From contig NZ_CP020042.1 in NCBI RefSeq assembly GCF_002028425.1, positions 930,001-994,000 on the forward strand: a stretch of DNA of 64,000 nt. Reading direction: 5' to 3'. The translations under genes and the position numbers were made by a program. Below are positions 35,138-43,165 of the stretch, piece by piece. The DNA is from Streptomyces katrae (GTDB taxonomy: Bacteria > Actinomycetota > Actinomycetes > Streptomycetales > Streptomycetaceae). The number at the start of each line of letters is the position of its first letter. The first letter of the stretch is position 1. The notes under the pieces are model-generated. The model had not been told where the DNA came from, did no database searches, and was given only the letters and a program-made list of their open reading frames with translations.

Positions 35138-36020
35138 GAGGGCGTCGCTGAACTCGCTCGTGGAGGTCATCCGCGGGCGAGTCGGCGAGACATGACCATG
35201 ATCATGGCAAGGGAGACCACGGCCTCGTGGTGCTCGGGACGGGTCTCGTAGTCACGGACGCAGCGGCGGTGCTTGCTGATCCACGCCAAAGTGCGCTCGA
35301 CTACCCAACGTCGCGGGAGCACCACGAGGCCCTTCATGTCGTCGGTGCGCTTGACTACCTCCACAGCGAGGTTCAGGACCGCCTTCGCCCAGGTCGCCAG
35401 GCGCCCTGCATATCCTCCGCCGGACCGGACCACTGTGATCGTGCTGCACGTGGAGCGTAGCGAGGCCAGCAATCGGAAGGCCGCGTCCCGGTCCTGGAGG
35501 CCGGCCATCGTGACGACCACGGCGAGCAGCAGGCCGCCCGTGTCGACTGCTATGTGCCGCTTGCGCCCGTTGACCCGCTTGCCGCCGTCGTACCCGCGAC
35601 TGCTGGTACGGACCGTATCAGCTCCGCGCACCGACTGTGAGTCGATCACCGCTGCGGTGGGCAGGGGCTTGCGGCCCTGACGTACGCGTACCTGATCGCG
35701 CAGAGCGTCGTGGAGGCGCTGCCATGATCCGTCGCGCACCCAGCGTCGGCAGATCCCGTACGCCGTCATCGGTGGCGGGAACCCGCGCGGCAACTGCCGC
35801 CACGGGATGCCGCCGCGCACGACGTAGAAGATCGCGTCGAGCACCAATCGGCGCGGATGCTTCTCCGGCCGGCCGCCTCTCTCCCCCCGTATTGGCTGGT
35901 GAAGGCAGGTGTGGCCCGACAATCGCCCACTGCTGGTCCGTCATCGACGAGGACGGGTAGGCCCGGCAGCCGGACTCGGCCGCAGCCTGGTCGCGGGCGG
36001 GGCATGACAGTTCCGACCCC
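35138..36020 (-). mobile_element. Degenerate IS5-family insertion sequence (right end uncertain)
   Basis: Contains an IS5-type transposase on the minus strand. The left end is probably GAGGGCGTCGCTGAACTCGC directly after the serine hydrolase stop codon. A weakly similar sequence (complement of GGCATGACAGTTCCGACCCCC, near 36000-36020) may be the right inverted repeat, but no target duplication was found, so the boundary is tentative. See the transposase entry for defects. Confidence 0.6.
35167..35944 (-). pseudogene. IS5-family transposase, frameshifted and with a lost catalytic Asp
   Basis: The N-terminal part (MTDQQWAIVGPHLPSPANTGG, from 35944) is in a different frame from the remainder (RGGRPEKHPRRLVLDAIFYVV). 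They join at a run of six G (minus strand, near 35887); one G fewer would fuse them and match the spacing of relatives (NTGG-x-GGRPEKH). The first Asp (AVIDSQSVRGAD) and the C-terminal Glu (RRWVVERTLAWI) are present. The second Asp is not: relatives have ADGGYAGR where this copy reads SGGGYAGR. Some IS427-type elements use programmed frameshifting, but the missing Asp indicates an inactive copy. Confidence 0.7.
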
Positions 36021-36122
36021 CGGCCCAGCCGCTCGCCCACCGCAGCGAGGCCCGACGGCCACACGTCGGGTCTCGGGCCTCGCGACGGGGGCTCGTCGCA
36101 GACGGACCCCGCTGCGGCACCT

Positions 36123-36536
36123 TTACGCCGGCGCGGTACCAGCCTGCTCGCGCAGCGCCAGCCACTCCTGAAGCTCGATCAGATTCCCTTCCGGGTCCTC
36201 CAGGTACGCGACCCGTATCCGGTCGCCCATCGGGCCCGGGTCCCGGGTGAACTCCGCCCCCCGCGAGGTGAGCTCGGCATGGGCGGCGTCGAGGTCGTCC
36301 ACCCGCAGCGCCACCAGCGAGCGGTATCCCTCCGGCTCCGCCCCCAACCGCCCCAGTACGCCGGCCATCTGCGCCCGATCCTGCAGCGCGATCGCGGCGT
36401 GTCCGGTATCGGGGCTGAGCTTGGCGTACGGGCCGCTCTCGGCCTCGAACTGCGGCTTGAGTCCGAGCACGTCGCGGTAGAAGCGGTAGACGGCGGGGAA
36501 GTCGGACACCAACAGGCGTATCTGGGTGAGTTCCAT
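36123..36536 (-). CDS. VOC-superfamily (glyoxalase/dioxygenase fold) protein
   Basis: 137 aa. Two beta-alpha-beta-beta-beta modules: MELTQIRLLVSDFPAVYRFYRDVLGLKP, and VALRVDDLDAAHAELTSRGAEFTRD followed by YLEDPEGNLIELQEW. The metal ligand positions read Gln5, not the usual His, and Glu near the C-terminus (IELQEW). ATG 36536 is chosen over 36611. No strong Shine-Dalgarno. It may be a lyase, an isomerase or a bleomycin-resistance-like binding protein. It lies between an IS remnant and a damaged AMP ligase. Confidence 0.8.
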   Translation of the reverse strand: MELTQIRLLVSDFPAVYRFYRDVLGLKPQFEAESGPYAKLSPDTGHAAIALQDRAQMAGVLGRLGAEPEGYRSLVALRVDDLDAAHAELTSRGAEFTRDPGPMGDRIRVAYLEDPEGNLIELQEWLALREQAGTAPA

Positions 36537-36755
36537 ACTGATCTTTCTAGCCCAGTTCCGACTCCGGTTCCGGTCGATCGCGATCTTTGAGAGAGCCCCG
36601 CCGGAGTTCAACGACGCACACTAAGCGGTCTGCGCTCGGTCGCCCCTTCGTGCCCGGCTTCGAGGCATCCGGGCACATCGCCAGGAAGGGACTACGCCGA
36701 AGGCGGGAGCGATCCCGTACGGCCTCGGGCCCCGTCGCCCCCCCGTCGGGCCCCC
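36537..36755. other. Gene-free stretch with a hairpin
   Basis: No gene recognised. A 7-bp stem TGCCCGG/CCGGGCA (36651-36675) could be a terminator. The composition is less GC-skewed than its neighbours, and the truncated AMP ligase ends at its edge, so it may be the scar of a deletion or an old insertion. Confidence 0.3.
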
Positions 36756-38093
36756 TCAGTCCGCGTCGTTCCGGCGGCCCGTCACCACCAGGTCGCCGTC
36801 CGGGGTGCGGTGGGCGAGGTGGCCGGTGCGGAGGTAGCCGTCGGGGGTGAAGGAGCGGGCGTCGCGGTCGGGGGCGTGGTAGTAGCCGCGGACCGTGTGC
36901 GGGCCCCGGGTGAGGAGTTCGCCGGGGCCCCCGTCGGGGACGGGGGCGCCCGTGGCGTCGACCAGGCGGATCTGGTCGTCCGGGGACAGCGGGCGGCCGT
37001 GCGTGGCGAGGGCGGTGGCGGCCGGGTCGGACGGGCGGGTGAGGGTGAGGAGGCCCTCGGGCAGACCGAACACCTGCTGGACGCGGCAGCCCAGGGCCGT
37101 GCCGATCCGTTCGGCGGTGGCCGGGTCCGGGGGCGCCCCGCAGATCTGGACGAGGCGCGGCGACGCGGAACCCGCGACGGGGAGGGCGTCGAGCCATTGC
37201 CGGGCGGTGTCCGGGGGCAGCGTGGTGACGGTCACCCGTTCCCGGGCCAGGGCGGGGAGGCAGACGGCCGGGTCCGGGGTGTCGGCGAGGACCACGGTGC
37301 CGCCTGCCGAGAGGGTGCCGAGGGCGCCGGGGCCGCCGAGGGCGAGGTCGGCGTCGGCGGGCAGGGCGGCGAGGTACACGTCCTCCTCGGTGAGGGACAG
37401 CAGCTCCGCGGCGGCGGTCACCTGGTGGGCGTAGTCGTTGTGGGTCCGCGGCACGAGACCGCCGCCACCGGAGAGCAGCAGGAACGCCACCTGGCCCGCG
37501 CTCAGCGGGAGCGCCGGCTCCGGCGGGGCGTCGAGGGAGGCCAGCGGGGCGTACTGGCAGTTCGACGGGTCGGTGGTGAGGCCGCCGTACGGGGACTCCG
37601 TGCCGGGCGTCTCGTAGGTGAACACCCGCCGCAGGAAGGGCCACCGGGCCGCGGTGCGGGCGGCCATCGCCGTGTGGTCGAAGCCCTCGTGGGCCGAGGG
37701 GCCGACGTATCCGACGGCCTGGGTGAGCCGTACGAGCTCGGGCACCTCGGGCTCGCCGTACGAGACCGGGCAGAACACGGGGACCAGCCCGGCGCGCATC
37801 AGCGCGAACGCGGTGACGTAGAACTCCGGCACGTTCGGCAGCTGGACGACCACCCGCATCCCGGGCCGCAGCCCCCGCCCCCGGAACCCGGCGGCCATCC
37901 GGTCCGCGCGCCGGTTCAGCTGCGCGTACGTGAGCCGGGCGCCGCCGTGCACGAGCGCGGTGCGCGGCCCGTACTGGAGGGCCCAGCCGCGCAGCAGGTT
38001 GTCCAGGGTGTTGCCCTGCCAGTGGCCGGCCGCCCAGTAGTGGTCGACGAACTCCTCCGGCCAGGGCGTACAGCCGTTGAGCATCGAAGTCAT
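36756..38093 (-). CDS. Aryl-acid AMP ligase (DhbE/EntE-like), truncated and missing the P-loop Lys
   Basis: 445 aa versus about 540 for 2,3-dihydroxybenzoate- and salicylate-AMP ligases. The beginning is canonical (NGCTPWPEEFVDHYWAAGHW, TALVHGGARLTYAQLN, VVVQLPNVPEFYV). Two catalytic elements are missing. The phosphate-binding loop reads LLLSGGGGLVPRTHNDY where the family has SGGTTGLPKLIPRTH, so Thr and Lys are gone. The protein also stops at VVTGRRNDAD, exactly at the hinge before the C-terminal subdomain that carries the adenylation Lys. It is therefore probably inactive. ATG 38093 with GGGGA upstream. It could be a remnant of a siderophore or aryl-peptide pathway. Confidence 0.75.
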   Translation of the reverse strand: MTSMLNGCTPWPEEFVDHYWAAGHWQGNTLDNLLRGWALQYGPRTALVHGGARLTYAQLNRRADRMAAGFRGRGLRPGMRVVVQLPNVPEFYVTAFALMRAGLVPVFCPVSYGEPEVPELVRLTQAVGYVGPSAHEGFDHTAMAARTAARWPFLRRVFTYETPGTESPYGGLTTDPSNCQYAPLASLDAPPEPALPLSAGQVAFLLLSGGGGLVPRTHNDYAHQVTAAAELLSLTEEDVYLAALPADADLALGGPGALGTLSAGGTVVLADTPDPAVCLPALARERVTVTTLPPDTARQWLDALPVAGSASPRLVQICGAPPDPATAERIGTALGCRVQQVFGLPEGLLTLTRPSDPAATALATHGRPLSPDDQIRLVDATGAPVPDGGPGELLTRGPHTVRGYYHAPDRDARSFTPDGYLRTGHLAHRTPDGDLVVTGRRNDAD

Positions 38094-38204
38094 GTGCGTG
38101 TCCCCTCCCCGTTGATCTTGCCCAGCCAAACCCGCGTGCCCGGGCGCGGGCAATGCGCGGTCCCGACCAGGGAGACCGGTGCGCTTCGGTGGAACGTCCA
38201 ACCG

Positions 38205-38636
38205 TCAGTTGCACCTGCCGCTGCCGCTGTAGCAGGGCACGTACTCCGGGCCGGGGCGCGGCGCCGGGCGGGGATGGGAGCGGTCGTGGTCGTGCTGGGC
38301 GAGGACGAGCAGGGCGGCCGCCACCGCGGCCGCGAGGAGGTGCGACGCCACCGTCCAACGGGCGCGCGACACCATCGCGAGAACGGCGAGGACCAGCATG
38401 GCGACGAGGAACTGCGACATCCAGACGCGTCCCGCGAGGTCCGCGGCCTCGATCCGCTCGGGGTCGCCCTGGGCGGCCCATCCCTCCATGCCGTGCCCGA
38501 AGAGGACGAGTACGAAGACGGCCGCTTCGAGCAGCAACAGCAGGACGGCGACGGTGACGTCCGCGCCGGTGGAGGTCCTGTGGGACCAGGGCCAGTGGCG
38601 CCGTGGGCGCGGGGCGTCGAGCGGTGCGCGTGTCAT
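38205..38636 (-). CDS. Small membrane protein (DUF6234-like)
   Basis: 143 aa with three hydrophobic segments: DVTVAVLLLLLEAAVFVLVLFG, QFLVAMLVLAVLAMVS and HLLAAAVAAALLVLA. The context WSHRTSTGADVT at the start and HGMEGWAAQGDPERIEAADLAG between TM1 and TM2 resemble a streptomycete family I recall as DUF6234; the assignment is tentative. C-terminal two-Cys tail (PCYSGSGRCN) could face outside. ATG 38636. No functional clue from neighbours. Confidence 0.65.
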   Translation of the reverse strand: MTRAPLDAPRPRRHWPWSHRTSTGADVTVAVLLLLLEAAVFVLVLFGHGMEGWAAQGDPERIEAADLAGRVWMSQFLVAMLVLAVLAMVSRARWTVASHLLAAAVAAALLVLAQHDHDRSHPRPAPRPGPEYVPCYSGSGRCN

Positions 38637-38722
38637 GCCGCCACCCTGCCGGGGCGGCCCCCTGCCGCGCATGAGTACCGGTACTCATGACCCCCGCCGG
38701 CCCGGGTGGTGTCCCGGACGGG

Positions 38723-39106
38723 TCAGGCGGATTCCTGGATCAGGCAGAAGGGATGACCCGCGGGGTCGGCGTAGACGCGCCAGCCGCGGGCGGACGGGGT
38801 GGCGTCGAGGAGGGTGGCGCCCAGGGCGAGGACCTGGTGTTCGGCGGCGTCGAGGTCCGGGACGGCGAGGTCCAGGTGGGACTGCTGGGGGTGGGCGGGG
38901 TCGGGCCAGCGCGGGGGGAGGTGACCGGGGACCTGCTGGAAGGCCAGGACCGCGCCCGTGGGGGCGTGCAGGGTGGCCCAGTGGTCGTCGCAGGTCCAGC
39001 GACGGTCGGGGCGGTTGACCTCGCCGCCCAGCAACGCCCCGTAGAAACGGGCGAGTTCGAGGGGGTCGGGACAGTCCAGGACCACGCACTGCAGTTCAGC
39101 GATCAT
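38723..39106 (-). CDS. VOC-family glyoxalase-like protein
   Basis: 127 aa. MIAELQCVVLDCPDPLELARFYGALLGGEV is the classic first half; HLDLAVPDLDAAEHQVLALGA, WRVYADPAGHPFCLI the second (His in HLDLAV as ligand). ATG 39106 has AGGA about eight bases upstream; the ATG at 39142 is less likely. Typical of the Glo_EDI_BRP-like 6 subgroup common in streptomycetes. Ends close to the TetR gene on the same strand but with its own spacing (10 bp), so co-transcription with tetR is possible. Confidence 0.82.
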   Translation of the reverse strand: MIAELQCVVLDCPDPLELARFYGALLGGEVNRPDRRWTCDDHWATLHAPTGAVLAFQQVPGHLPPRWPDPAHPQQSHLDLAVPDLDAAEHQVLALGATLLDATPSARGWRVYADPAGHPFCLIQESA

Positions 39107-39116
39107 GACCGGGATC

Positions 39117-39737
39117 CTAAACGGCCGGGCCCAGGACGGCATCCAGCATCCGGCGGACGGTGGCGGTGAGTTCGGCCGGGTCCGGGGCGGGGCGGGCGTG
39201 GGCGAGGGCGCCGGCGAGGCGGTCGTAGAGCAGGCCGTCCGTCCAGGCGGCCAGCAGTTCGGCGCTCTCCTGCGGCTCCGGGGCGCCCAGTGCCGCCAGG
39301 ACCGCGGCCGCCCGCGCCCGGACGGCGAGGCCCGCCTCCCTCAGGTCCGGCTCCAATTCCGGGTTGCGGGCCGCCTCCAGGCTCAGCTCGAAGCGGGCCA
39401 GCTGGCGTTCGCGGCCGGCCGTCAGCCAGTGGTGCAGCAGGGCGCCGAGTGCCCGGGCGGCGGCGTCGCGGTCGGCCGGCGGGCTCAGCGGGCCTTCCGA
39501 GACGTTCAGTTCGGCCAGGCGGCGGTAGCAGGCGGCGATCAGGGCGGTCCGGGTGCGGAAGTAGTACGAGGTGCTGCCCGCCGGGAGCCCGGCGGCGCCG
39601 TCGACGGCGCGGTGCGTCAGGCCTCGCAGGCCGGAGGAGGCGACGAGGCCGATGGCCGTGTCCGCGATCAGCGTCCGGCGGTCCGGGGCGGAGGCGGATG
39701 CGGATGCGGGCGCGGGTGTGGGTTCCGGGGTGGACAT
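39117..39737 (-). CDS. TetR-family repressor
   Basis: 206 aa. The N-terminal HTH (about 20-65) is LIADTAIGLVASSGLRGLTHRAVDGAAGLPAGSTSYYF, a standard TetR DNA-binding domain; the rest is the helical ligand domain. ATG 39737 has no Shine-Dalgarno, and TAGAGT lies about ten bases upstream, suggesting a leaderless transcript whose -10 overlaps the operator. It is divergent from an FAD monooxygenase that it probably controls through the two palindromes between them. The ligand may be the monooxygenase substrate. Confidence 0.88.
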   Translation of the reverse strand: MSTPEPTPAPASASASAPDRRTLIADTAIGLVASSGLRGLTHRAVDGAAGLPAGSTSYYFRTRTALIAACYRRLAELNVSEGPLSPPADRDAAARALGALLHHWLTAGRERQLARFELSLEAARNPELEPDLREAGLAVRARAAAVLAALGAPEPQESAELLAAWTDGLLYDRLAGALAHARPAPDPAELTATVRRMLDAVLGPAV

Positions 39738-39742
39738 GCAGC

Positions 39743-39762
39743 CACTCTACAGCTGTAGAGTG
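39743..39762. promoter_or_regulatory. TetR operator 1 (perfect 20-bp palindrome)
   Basis: CACTCTACAGCTGTAGAGTG is its own reverse complement. It sits 6 bp from the TetR start codon, overlapping its likely -10. Confidence 0.8.
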
Positions 39763-39770
39763 AGCAGCGA

Positions 39771-39792
39771 ACCCTCTACGGACGTAGAGGGT
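39771..39792. promoter_or_regulatory. TetR operator 2 (near-perfect 22-bp palindrome)
   Basis: ACCCTCTACG-GA-CGTAGAGGGT, sharing the CTCTAC/GTAGAG arms with operator 1. It lies 27 bp upstream of the monooxygenase start, so repressor bound here blocks the monooxygenase promoter. Confidence 0.8.
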
Positions 39793-39818
39793 CCTTGCCG
39801 GACGCAGGAGGCCGCGCC

Positions 39819-41072
39819 ATGTCCGTACGCCAGCGCCACGCCGTCGTCGCGGGAGCCGGGATCGGCGGTCTCACCGCCGCGCTGGCCCTGAGCCGCCAGG
39901 GATGGAAGGTCACCGTGTGCGAACGGGCCGAGGGGCCCGCCGCCGTCGGCGCCGGCATCGTCCTCGCGCCCAATGCCCTGCGCGCCTTCGAGGCCATCGG
40001 CTTCGACCCCGCCCCCGGCACGGGCAGCGCCCCCGCCATGGCGATGAGCCTGCGCCGCCCCGGCGGCGGCCGCCTCAGCCGGGCCGACCCCGCCGCCCTG
40101 GCCGCCCGCTTCGGCCGGACCCCGCTCGCCCTGCACCGGTCGGCGCTGACCACCGCGCTGGCCGCCGCGCTCCCCGAGGGCGCCCTGCGGTACGGGGCCG
40201 CCGTCACCGCGGTGGACGAGGGCGACGGACGCGCGGTGGTCCGTACCGCCTCCGGGGACCTCACCGCCGACGCGGTCATCGCCGCCGACGGCATCCACAG
40301 CCCGCTCCGCCGCCGGCACTTCCCCCACCACCCCGGCCTGCGCTACAGCGGCGAGACCGCCTGGCGCACCGTGCTGCCCGCCGGGGCGGCGCCCGCGGGC
40401 ATCGCGGCCGCCGAGACCTGGGGGCGCGGCGAGCGCTTCGGGACGGTCCCGCTCGCCGACGGCGGGCTGTACGCCTACGCCACGGCCGTCGTCCCCGAGG
40501 GGTACCGGCCCGCCGACGTCCGCACCGAACTCCTGCGCCGCTTCGGCACCTGGCACCACCCGGTCCCCGCCCTCCTGGAGCGGATCGACCCCGGGCAGGT
40601 GCTCCAGCACGACCTGTACGACCTCGCCGCCCGGCTCCCCCGGCTGCACCACGGCCGCATCGCCTGGATCGGCGACGCCGCGCACGCCATGACCCCCAAC
40701 CTCGGGCAGGGCGGCTGCCAGGCCGTCGAGGACGCCGTCGTGCTGGCCCACCTCCTCGCCGGGCCCGACGTACCGGCCGCCCTGGCCGCCTACACCCGGG
40801 CCCGGCTCGCCCGGACGGACGCCATCCGGGTCCGTGCCCGCCGGGCCGGCCGGGTCGCCGCCCTGCGGCACCCACTGGCCGTCGCGGCCCGCGACCTCGC
40901 CTTCCGCGCCGTCCCCGCCGGGGCCTCACTGCGCGCCCTGGACGACCTGTTCAACGGCTTCACCCTGCCCGGGCCGAACGGGGCGGGGGGGGAATGTCCG
41001 CCGTGCCCAGGGGCGTTGAGGCTCGTTGTCGAGTTTGTCGACGTGCAATCGAAGGCAGGGAGAACGACGTGA
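39819..41072 (+). CDS. FAD-dependent aromatic monooxygenase (PHBH/TetX-like)
   Basis: 417 aa. Group A flavoprotein hydroxylase: AVVAGAGIGGLTAALALSRQG (FAD), ADGIHSPLRRRHF (DG motif), and IAWIGDAAHAMTPNLGQGGCQAVEDAVVLA (GD motif). Hydroxylates an aromatic or related ring using NAD(P)H and O2. ATG 39819 has AGGAGG upstream. The last about 30 residues after LPGPNGAGG, just downstream of a run of eight G, do not resemble the family, but the ORF remains open to a stop overlapping the next gene (GTGA). It is controlled by the divergent TetR and co-transcribed with the deazaflavin protein. Confidence 0.86.
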   Translation: MSVRQRHAVVAGAGIGGLTAALALSRQGWKVTVCERAEGPAAVGAGIVLAPNALRAFEAIGFDPAPGTGSAPAMAMSLRRPGGGRLSRADPAALAARFGRTPLALHRSALTTALAAALPEGALRYGAAVTAVDEGDGRAVVRTASGDLTADAVIAADGIHSPLRRRHFPHHPGLRYSGETAWRTVLPAGAAPAGIAAAETWGRGERFGTVPLADGGLYAYATAVVPEGYRPADVRTELLRRFGTWHHPVPALLERIDPGQVLQHDLYDLAARLPRLHHGRIAWIGDAAHAMTPNLGQGGCQAVEDAVVLAHLLAGPDVPAALAAYTRARLARTDAIRVRARRAGRVAALRHPLAVAARDLAFRAVPAGASLRALDDLFNGFTLPGPNGAGGECPPCPGALRLVVEFVDVQSKAGRTT

Positions 41073-41524
41073 CGAGCGACATCGACTGGGACCACCCCAC
41101 CGACCCCAGGCCGGGCAGCTGGCAGCTCGACCACCTCCGCCAGTACGTCGGAACGAACGGGGCCGAGGGGCACGAGTGGCGCGGCACCCGGACCCTCCTG
41201 CTCACCACCGTGGGCCGGGTCTCCGGCAACCCCGTGCGGACCCCGCTCATCTACGGCGAGGCCGACGGCCGCTACCTCCTGGTCGCCTCGAAGGGCGGCG
41301 CCCCCGAACACCCGCTGTGGTACCGGAACCTGACCGCCCACCCCGAGGTGCGCATCCAGGTCGGCCCCGACGTCATGCAGGGCACGGCGCGCACCGCGAC
41401 CGCCGAGGAACAGCGCGCCTACTGGCCGGTGATGGTCAAGGAGTGGCCCGCGTACGACGAGTACCAGGCGCAGACGGACCGGGTGATCCCGATCGTGGTG
41501 ATCGAGCCACACCGGGTCGACTGA
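41069..41524 (+). CDS. F420/deazaflavin-dependent nitroreductase-family (Ddn-like) protein
   Basis: 151 aa. Split beta-barrel fold with RGTRTLLLTTVGRVSGNPVRTPLIYG, VASKGGAPEHPLWYRNLTAHPEV and the C-terminal VIPIVVIEP, the signature of the PNPOx-like Ddn/Rv1155-type proteins that bind F420. Its GTG overlaps the monooxygenase stop, and AGGGAGA precedes it. It may reduce the monooxygenase product or protect against quinones. No signal peptide. Confidence 0.88.
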   Translation: MTSDIDWDHPTDPRPGSWQLDHLRQYVGTNGAEGHEWRGTRTLLLTTVGRVSGNPVRTPLIYGEADGRYLLVASKGGAPEHPLWYRNLTAHPEVRIQVGPDVMQGTARTATAEEQRAYWPVMVKEWPAYDEYQAQTDRVIPIVVIEPHRVD

Positions 41525-41584
41525 CGTCCGGCCGAGGTCCGGCGGCGGCTCCGGCAGGGTCCGGGCGGCCGGACCCGGCCGTGG

Positions 41585-43165
41585 TCAGCGGTCCAGCAGC
41601 GCCATCGCCGCGTTGTGTCCCGGGATCCCGCTGACCCCGCCGCCGCGGACCGCCCCCGCCCCGCACAGCAGGACGTTGGGGTGACCGGTCTCGACGCCCC
41701 ACCGGCCCGCCTCCCCGTACGGCCAGGACAGGTCGCGGTGGAAGATGTGCCCGCCGGGCAGGCGCAGTTCCTGCTCCAGGTCCAGCGGGGTCTTCGCCTC
41801 GATGCAGGGCCGGCCGTCGGCGTCGAAGGCCAGGCAGTCGGTGATCGGCTCGGCGAGGTGGGCGTCGAGCTGGGCCAGGGTGGCGGTCAGCAGGACCTCG
41901 CGGGCCTGCCGGTTGTCCTTCTCGAACAGCCGCGCCGGGGTGTGCAGTCCGAAGAGGGTCAGCGTCTGGCAGCCCTGCTCCGTCAGTTCCGGTCCGAGGA
42001 TCGTGGGGTCGGTCAGCGAGTGGCAGTAGATCTCCGAGGGCGGTACGGACGGCAGTTCCCCGGCGGCGGCCTCGGCGCGGGCGCGCTGCAGCTGCTCGTA
42101 GCCCTCGGCGATGTGGAAGGTGCCGGAGAACGCCTCGCGGGGGTCCACGGAGGCGTCGCGCAGCCTGGGCAGCCGACGCAGCAGCATGTTGACCTTGAAC
42201 TGGGCGCCCTCGGGGGCCCGCAGCACCGGGTCCGGGTCCTCCCCGAGGAGTTCGGCCAGCGCCTTCGGGGAGGCGTTGACCAGGACCGTGCGCCCGACGA
42301 CGCCGCCCTCGCCGTTCGCCGTCCGGAAGGTGACCTCGGCCGGGGAGGTCCCGTCGGTGTGGATGCGCAGCACCTCGTGCCCGGTGGCGATCTCCGCGCC
42401 GCCCGCGCGGGCGGCGTCGGCCAGGGCGTCCGTCAGCGCGCCCATGCCGCCGACGGGCACGTCCCAGTCGCCGGTGCCGCCGCCGATGACGTGGTAGAGG
42501 AAGCAGCGGTTCTGGGCGAGGGAGAGGTCGTGGGCGTCGGCGAAGGTGCCGATCAGGGCGTCGGTGAGGACCACGCCCCGGACCAGGTCGTCGGCGAAGC
42601 GCTCCTCCACCGCCCGGCCGAGGGGCTCCTCGAACAGCATCCGCCAGGCCTGTTCGTCGTCGATCCGGGCCCTCAGTTCCGCCCGGGTGGGCAGCGGTTC
42701 GGTGAGGGTGGGGAAGACCCGTGCGGCGAGCCGGCCGGTGGTGGCGTAGAAGGCGCGCCAGGCCTCGTACTCCCGGTCGGAGCCGGTGAGCCGCGCGAAG
42801 GATTCCCTCGTACGGTCCTCCCCGCCGCCGACGAGGAGTCCGCCGGGGCGGCCGCCGCGTTCGAAGGGCGTGTACGAGGACACCGTGCGCCGGCGCACCC
42901 GGAACCGCAGCCCCAGATCCCGGACGATCTTCCCGGGGAGCAGGGACACGAGGTAGGAGTAGCGCGAGAGCCTGGCGTCGACCCCGGCGAAGGGCCGGGT
43001 GGAGACGGCGGCGCCGCCGGTGTGCCCGAGCCGTTCCAGGACCAGGACGCTGCGGCCCGCGCGGGCCAGGTAGGCGGCGGCGACGAGGCCGTTGTGGCCG
43101 CCTCCGACGATCACCGCGTCGTACACGTCGTGCGCGAAACCCGTGGAGCCTGCGTTGACGGTCAT
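41585..43165 (-). CDS. FAD oxidoreductase, phytoene-desaturase/amine-oxidase fold
   Basis: 526 aa. N-terminal FAD motif DAVIVGGGHNGLVAAAYLARAGRSVLVLE, FLYHVIGGGTGDWDVPVGGMG loop, and the C-terminal CGAGAVRGGGVSGIPGHNAA of the CrtI/pyridine nucleotide-disulfide domain-containing group (PYROXD2-like). It acts on an unknown substrate; no carotenoid genes are nearby. ATG 43165 overlaps the stop of the kinase gene (ATGA), so it is the last gene of the oxygenase-kinase-oxidoreductase operon. Tight coupling to a protein kinase suggests regulation of this redox enzyme or of a shared process. Confidence 0.85.
   Translation of the reverse strand: MTVNAGSTGFAHDVYDAVIVGGGHNGLVAAAYLARAGRSVLVLERLGHTGGAAVSTRPFAGVDARLSRYSYLVSLLPGKIVRDLGLRFRVRRRTVSSYTPFERGGRPGGLLVGGGEDRTRESFARLTGSDREYEAWRAFYATTGRLAARVFPTLTEPLPTRAELRARIDDEQAWRMLFEEPLGRAVEERFADDLVRGVVLTDALIGTFADAHDLSLAQNRCFLYHVIGGGTGDWDVPVGGMGALTDALADAARAGGAEIATGHEVLRIHTDGTSPAEVTFRTANGEGGVVGRTVLVNASPKALAELLGEDPDPVLRAPEGAQFKVNMLLRRLPRLRDASVDPREAFSGTFHIAEGYEQLQRARAEAAAGELPSVPPSEIYCHSLTDPTILGPELTEQGCQTLTLFGLHTPARLFEKDNRQAREVLLTATLAQLDAHLAEPITDCLAFDADGRPCIEAKTPLDLEQELRLPGGHIFHRDLSWPYGEAGRWGVETGHPNVLLCGAGAVRGGGVSGIPGHNAAMALLDR

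Noticed and set aside
36537-36755. A second IS remnant
   Set aside because: No transposase motif or inverted repeats could be recognised.
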